Source: Girardinichthys multiradiatus
Lineage: Eukaryota; Chordata; Actinopteri; Cyprinodontiformes; Goodeidae
Assembly: GCF_021462225.1 (NCBI RefSeq)
Contig: NC_061817.1
Coordinates: 7,413,327-7,477,326 of the forward strand
Length of the DNA: 64,000 nucleotides
Direction: 5' to 3'
Under the pieces are notes generated by a model. That model saw nothing but the letters and a program-made list of their open reading frames with translations. It was not told the DNA's origin and ran no database searches. Position numbers and translations under genes: made by a program. Positions 61,841 to 64,000 of the stretch are shown one piece after another (position 1 is the stretch's first letter; the number at the start of each line of letters is the position of its first letter).

Positions 61841-61995
61841 AGAATCAATAACCCCCCCTTCTTTCCCATTCCAATGCTCACTTTAAACTTTAGCAAGCCG
61901 TCTTTGCCACATCTAGATGCCTAAATACTGGTTGCTGCCATGTGATTGGCTGATTTGCTATTTGTGATAACAATCAGTTAGGTGTGCCCAATATA

Positions 61996-63605
61996 CAGGT
62001 CCTTCTCAACAAATTTGCATATTGTGATAAAGTTAATTACTTTCCATAATGTCATGATGAAAATTTAACATTCATATATTTTACATTCATTGCACACTAA
62101 CTGAAATATTTCAGGTCTTTTATTGTCTTAATACGGATGATTTTGGCATACAGCTCATGAAAACCCAAAATTCCTATCTCACAAAATTAGCATATCATTA
62201 AAAGGGTCTCTAAACGAGCTATGAACCTAATCATCTGAATCAACGAGTTAACTCTAAACACCTGCAAAAGATTCCTGAGGCCTTTAAAACTCCCAGCCTG
62301 GTACATCACTCAAAACCCCAATCATGGGTAAGACTGCCGACCTGACTGCTGTCCAGAAGGCCACTATCGACACCCTCAAGCAAGAGGGTAAGACACAGAA
62401 AGACATTTCTGAACAAATAGGCTGTTCCCAGAGTGCTGTATCAAGGCACCTCAGTGGGAAGTCTGTGGGAAGAAAAAAGTGTGGCAGAAAACGCTGCACA
62501 ACGAGAAGAGGTGACCGGACCCTGAGGAAGATTGTGGAGAAGGGCCCATTCCAGACCTTGGGGGACCTGCGGAAGCAGTGGACTGAGTCTGGAGTAGAAA
62601 CATCCAGAGCCACCGTGCACAGGCGTGTGCAGGAAATGGGCTACAGGTGCCGCATTCCCCAAGTCAAGCAGCTTTTGAACCAGAAACAGCGGCAGAAGCG
62701 CCTGACCTGGGCTACAGAGAAGCAGCAATGGACTGTTGCTCAGTGGTCCAAAGTACTTTTTTCGGATGAAAGCAAATTCTGCATGTCATTCGGAAATCAA
62801 GGTGCCAGAGTCTGGAGGAAGACTGGGGAGAAGGAAATGCCAAAATGCCAGAAGTCCAGTGTCAAGTACCCACAGTCAGTGATGGTCTGGGGTGCCGTGT
62901 CAGCTGCTGGTGTTGGTCCACTGTGTTTTATCAAGGGCAGGGTCAATGCAGCTAGCTATCAGGGGATTTTGGAGCACTTCATGCTTCCATCTGCTGAAAA
63001 GCTTTATGGAGATGAAGATTTCATTTTTCAGCACGACCTGGCACCTGCTCACAGTGCCAAAACCACTGGTAAATGGTTTACTGACCATGGTATCACTGTG
63101 CTCAATTGGCCTGCCAACCCTCCTGACCTGAACCCCATAGAGAATCTGTGGGATATTGTGAAGAGAACGTTGAGAGACTCAAGACCCAACACTCTGGATG
63201 AGATAAAGGCCGCTATCGAAGCATCCTGGGCCTCCATAAGACCTCAGCAGTGCCACAGGCTGATTGCCTCCATGCCACGCCGCATTGAAGCAGTCATTTC
63301 TGTAAAAGGATTCCCGACCAAGTATTGAGTGCATAACTGTACATGATTATTTGAAGGTTGACGTTTTTTGTATCAAAAACACTTTTCTTTTATTGGTCGG
63401 ATGAAATATGCTAATTTTGTGAGATAGGAATTTTGGGTTTTCATGAGCTGTATTCCAAAATCATCCGTATTAAGACAATAAAAGACCTGAAATATTTCAG
63501 TTAGTGTGCAATGAATCTAAAATATATGAATGTTAAATTTTCATCATGACATTATGGAAAATAATGAACTTTATCACAATATGCTAATTTTTTTAGAAGG
63601 ACCTG
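61996..63605 (+). mobile_element. Tc1 DD34E element, copy 3 (full length, intact transposase)
   Basis: 1610 bp with 200-bp terminal inverted repeats (61996-62195 and 63406-63605) and flanking TA (61994-61995 and 63606-63607). The outer ends differ slightly (CTCAACAAATTTGC at the left, GCTAATTTTTTTAGAAGG at the right), so repeats are not perfect at the tips. It carries an uninterrupted transposase gene. Confidence 0.96.
62324..63328 (+). CDS. Tc1-family transposase (DD34E), intact 334 aa
   Basis: A cut-and-paste DNA transposase acting on the flanking 200-bp inverted repeats. The N-terminal paired-like helix-turn-helix region (residues about 1-110) includes QIGCSQSAVSRHLSGK, followed by a basic GRKKCGRKRCTTRRGDRTLR stretch with a GRPR-like/nuclear-localisation character. 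The catalytic DDE_3 domain contains VLFSDESKF (first Asp), SVMVWGAVSA, FQHDLAPAHSAKT (second Asp) and NPIENLW (Glu), with exactly 34 residues between second Asp and Glu. SPDL of relatives reads PPDL here. Length equals the typical 330-350 of the family. It starts at the first ATG, in the same place as the broken copies. No stop or frameshift, so it may be active. Confidence 0.95.
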   Translation: MGKTADLTAVQKATIDTLKQEGKTQKDISEQIGCSQSAVSRHLSGKSVGRKKCGRKRCTTRRGDRTLRKIVEKGPFQTLGDLRKQWTESGVETSRATVHRRVQEMGYRCRIPQVKQLLNQKQRQKRLTWATEKQQWTVAQWSKVLFSDESKFCMSFGNQGARVWRKTGEKEMPKCQKSSVKYPQSVMVWGAVSAAGVGPLCFIKGRVNAASYQGILEHFMLPSAEKLYGDEDFIFQHDLAPAHSAKTTGKWFTDHGITVLNWPANPPDLNPIENLWDIVKRTLRDSRPNTLDEIKAAIEASWASIRPQQCHRLIASMPRRIEAVISVKGFPTKY

Positions 63606-63714
63606 TAGTGGATGGTGAGTGTATGATAACATTTTAGAATCTGAGGTGTGTATTTTTGTACTGGTGAGATGTTATTTTATTTTATTATTACTACTTGTTT
63701 TTGCACATCTACAT

Positions 63715-63817
63715 TCTCTCTTCTCTTCTCTTCTCTTCTCTTCTCTTCTCTTCTCTTCTCTTCTCTTCTCTTCTCTTCTCTTCTCTTCTCTTCTCTTCTC
63801 TTCTCTTCTCTTCTCTT
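63715..63817. repeat. TTCTC pentanucleotide microsatellite
   Basis: About 20 uninterrupted TTCTC units, likely highly length-polymorphic. It creates long artefactual open frames of repeated LFSSL. Confidence 0.95.
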
Positions 63818-64000
63818 GATTGAGGGTGTACCTTATTTTTACCATGACTGTTTAAAAAAAAAAACATATCTAATTCTCCACCCAAACAATATTAATCTTA
63901 GAAGTTTTGTGGTTGGAAAATGTTTTGTGCAGTAGGCCAACACAGTTATTACAACCATTGATACATGAAAGGGTGACAATCCTCTGTGTACAGAGCAACA

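Noticed and set aside
63619..63935. Open frames of 66-95 codons across the TTCTC repeat
   Set aside because: A pentanucleotide repeat is open in several frames by composition; the LFSSL repeats are not a protein gene.

Overview
This window comes from a bony fish nuclear genome. Two host genes at the left edge have teleost exon/intron structure, and the rest is dense with teleost-type Tc1/mariner transposons and CR1/L2-like LINEs. The abundance and freshness of one Tc1 family would suit a percomorph, perhaps a killifish or livebearer relative, but that is inference from repeat style. There is no bacterial, phage, plasmid or CRISPR content.

Host genes (about 1-11.3 kb). The last two coding exons of an epsin-2 gene (epn2, + strand) carry a clathrin box and three NPF motifs. 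Tail to tail with it on the - strand is a complete seven-exon b9d1 gene (205 codons), a ciliary transition-zone component. EPN2 and B9D1 are also neighbours in human 17p11.2, so the synteny supports both calls. An RFX-type X-box lies about 80 bp upstream of the b9d1 start codon, as expected for a ciliary gene.

Repeat-dominated region (about 11.4-64 kb). I find no convincing host exon here. Supported content: a DD36E Tc1/mariner element with an N-terminal deletion (11.4-12.3 kb); a rearranged LINE scrap (12.3-12.65 kb); a CR1/L2-like LINE relic with a younger copy nested in it (16.1-18.4 kb); a Rex1/CR1-like LINE relic (22.7-24.9 kb); an endonuclease LINE with an internal deletion and a long open frame (26.1-28.2 kb); a tRNA-like SINE with 13-bp duplications (29.2-29.5 kb); three copies of one DD34E Tc1 element (31.0, 49.9 and 62.0 kb), the last with an intact transposase frame; a 1.43-kb solo LTR (33.2-34.7 kb); two copies of one MITE family (43.1 and 54.8 kb); a DD41D-type mariner relic split by Tc1 copy 2 (49.9-52.1 kb); and a full-length CR1/L2-like LINE with an intact 1010-codon frame inserted into an older antiparallel relative (55.1-60.0 kb). 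Stretches at 34.7-42.9, 44.8-49.0 and 52.4-54.8 kb are mostly unique-looking AT-rich DNA, and a few blocks could be regulatory.

The window records layered transposition beside an ordinary conserved gene pair. I found no previously undescribed multi-gene system. The most notable items are the X-box, the intact Tc1 and LINE frames, the nested insertions with readable target-site duplications, the chimeric Tc1/mariner junction, the solo LTR and a perfect 16-bp hairpin downstream of epn2.
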